This document shows, in pieces, positions 63,088 through 64,000 of a stretch of 64,000 nucleotides of DNA (within the stretch, counting starts at the first letter, position 1; every line of letters begins with the position of its first letter). The stretch spans positions 8,653,001 through 8,717,000 of the forward strand of contig NC_132978.1 of NCBI RefSeq assembly GCF_047496725.1, in the 5' to 3' direction. The position numbers were made by a program, and so were the translations under genes. The notes under the pieces are model-generated. The model was given only the letters and a program-made list of their open reading frames with translations, was not told where the DNA came from and searched no databases. The stretch is from Anoplolepis gracilipes (taxonomy: Eukaryota; Arthropoda; Insecta; Hymenoptera; Formicidae).

Positions 63088-64000
63088 CAAATTCTTAGAA
63101 ATCACATTGTGTCTTCTTGAACGGATGTTTCATTTTACCATATGTGCGATTTGTGAACCTTGTATACAGAGAAATATTTTACTTCCGGGGCCCAGTGAGT
63201 TGTAATTAAAGAGTATACATATATATATAGTTTGGCATTTGATATAAACTTTTAGACAAACTTTTAGAGCATGGTGAATTATAATACTTTTTGCATTAAT
63301 TGTACAATATCTGCGAATTGGCTGCAGTACATAAACATAATGCATACTATTTCCAATATTATATAATTAAAAAGTTGTATTTTAAAGGCTCTTAATTACA
63401 TGGAATACATATAACAGAAAAAAATAGATATTTTGTCTGTGAAATTGTGAAAGAAACAATTTGTTTAGTATCACAAACGTTCTAATAGAATTATTATCAC
63501 GTTAAATATGTAATACATCATCAAATAAAGAATATATAAATAATTTCCTTACAGATATAATTCCATACATACAATTTGATACAATTGAATAAAAAATACA
63601 CTGTTTTGCGCACAGTGTATTTATAATTTATATTAATAAAGCAAAGTGAAATAGAAAAAAGTAAGATATTAAATTATAGCAGGAAATTAAATTACGATAA
63701 ATCTTCATGATTCAGAATTATCTTCAATTTTTCCTTTGATAATTTTAATGAGAATCTTGTAAATGTAATTAAAATCACTTACGGTATCTTCTTGTATGAC
63801 ATGGAAAATTTACAGTGCTGAAAAATTAATAATAGAAAAAGGAAAAAATTAAACGGTGACTTGTAAACACACATAGAAAAAATCTATATACTTTTAATAA
63901 TTTATAACATACTATTTATGTAATTGTTAGAAATATTCGTGATACTTAATTAGTGCATCCGTTCTACGGTCTCAACTGATTGACAATGTTTTATATTTGC
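63088..64000 (+). other. Edc3 3' UTR and downstream AT-rich DNA
   Basis: Poly-A signal candidates (AATAAA) lie at 63524-63529 and 63588-63593. Minus-strand frames here and over the last Edc3 exon are shadows. Nothing further is supported to the end of the window. Confidence 0.5.

Overview
The window looks like insect nuclear DNA, most likely from a hymenopteran and possibly an ant. The evidence is indirect: small spliced exons with GT-AG introns, a recognisable arthropod-type Edc3 gene, a three-Ig plus FnIII adhesion gene of the Klingon/Wrapper kind, many TA, CT and CA microsatellites, and a mixture of CpG-rich and very AT-rich DNA. The species was not determined.

Positions 1 to about 42,200 contain almost no supportable coding sequence. 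CpG-rich patches alternate with AT-rich stretches, and the open frames in the patches do not look like proteins. This is probably intergenic DNA and/or a long 5' intron of the adhesion gene that follows. It holds a 427-bp Tc1/mariner-like relic (9486-9912), a 278-bp element with 47-bp terminal inverted repeats (22466-22743), a long near-perfect palindrome (38796-38911), several microsatellites, and a candidate two-exon minus-strand gene fragment (35510-36075) whose product I do not recognise.

Positions 42,262-44,935 carry eight spliced coding exons of a GPI-anchored neural-type adhesion protein (acidic N-terminus, Ig, Ig, Ig, FnIII, GPI signal), followed by a small 3'-UTR intron. A GC-rich island of unknown origin lies in its penultimate coding intron.

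Positions 46-54 kb are AT-rich intergenic DNA with short mobile-element remnants. A CpG-rich block near 51.6-53.1 kb lies next to what looks like a spliced minus-strand transcript. At 54,496-56,184 there is an intact 562-codon gene derived from a Tigger/Jerky (pogo-type) transposase. It is the most unusual item in the window: it has three tandem CENP-B/Tc5-type DNA-binding repeats instead of one, and a DDE domain in which two of the three catalytic aspartates appear to be lost. This suggests a captured DNA-binding protein, although a frameshifted tail just downstream is also compatible with slow decay.

Positions 61,021-63,087 encode a complete five-exon Edc3 (enhancer of mRNA decapping 3), with LSm, FDF and YjeF-N domains. 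No functional link among the genes is evident. They appear to be independent neighbours, all recognised genes lying on the plus strand.
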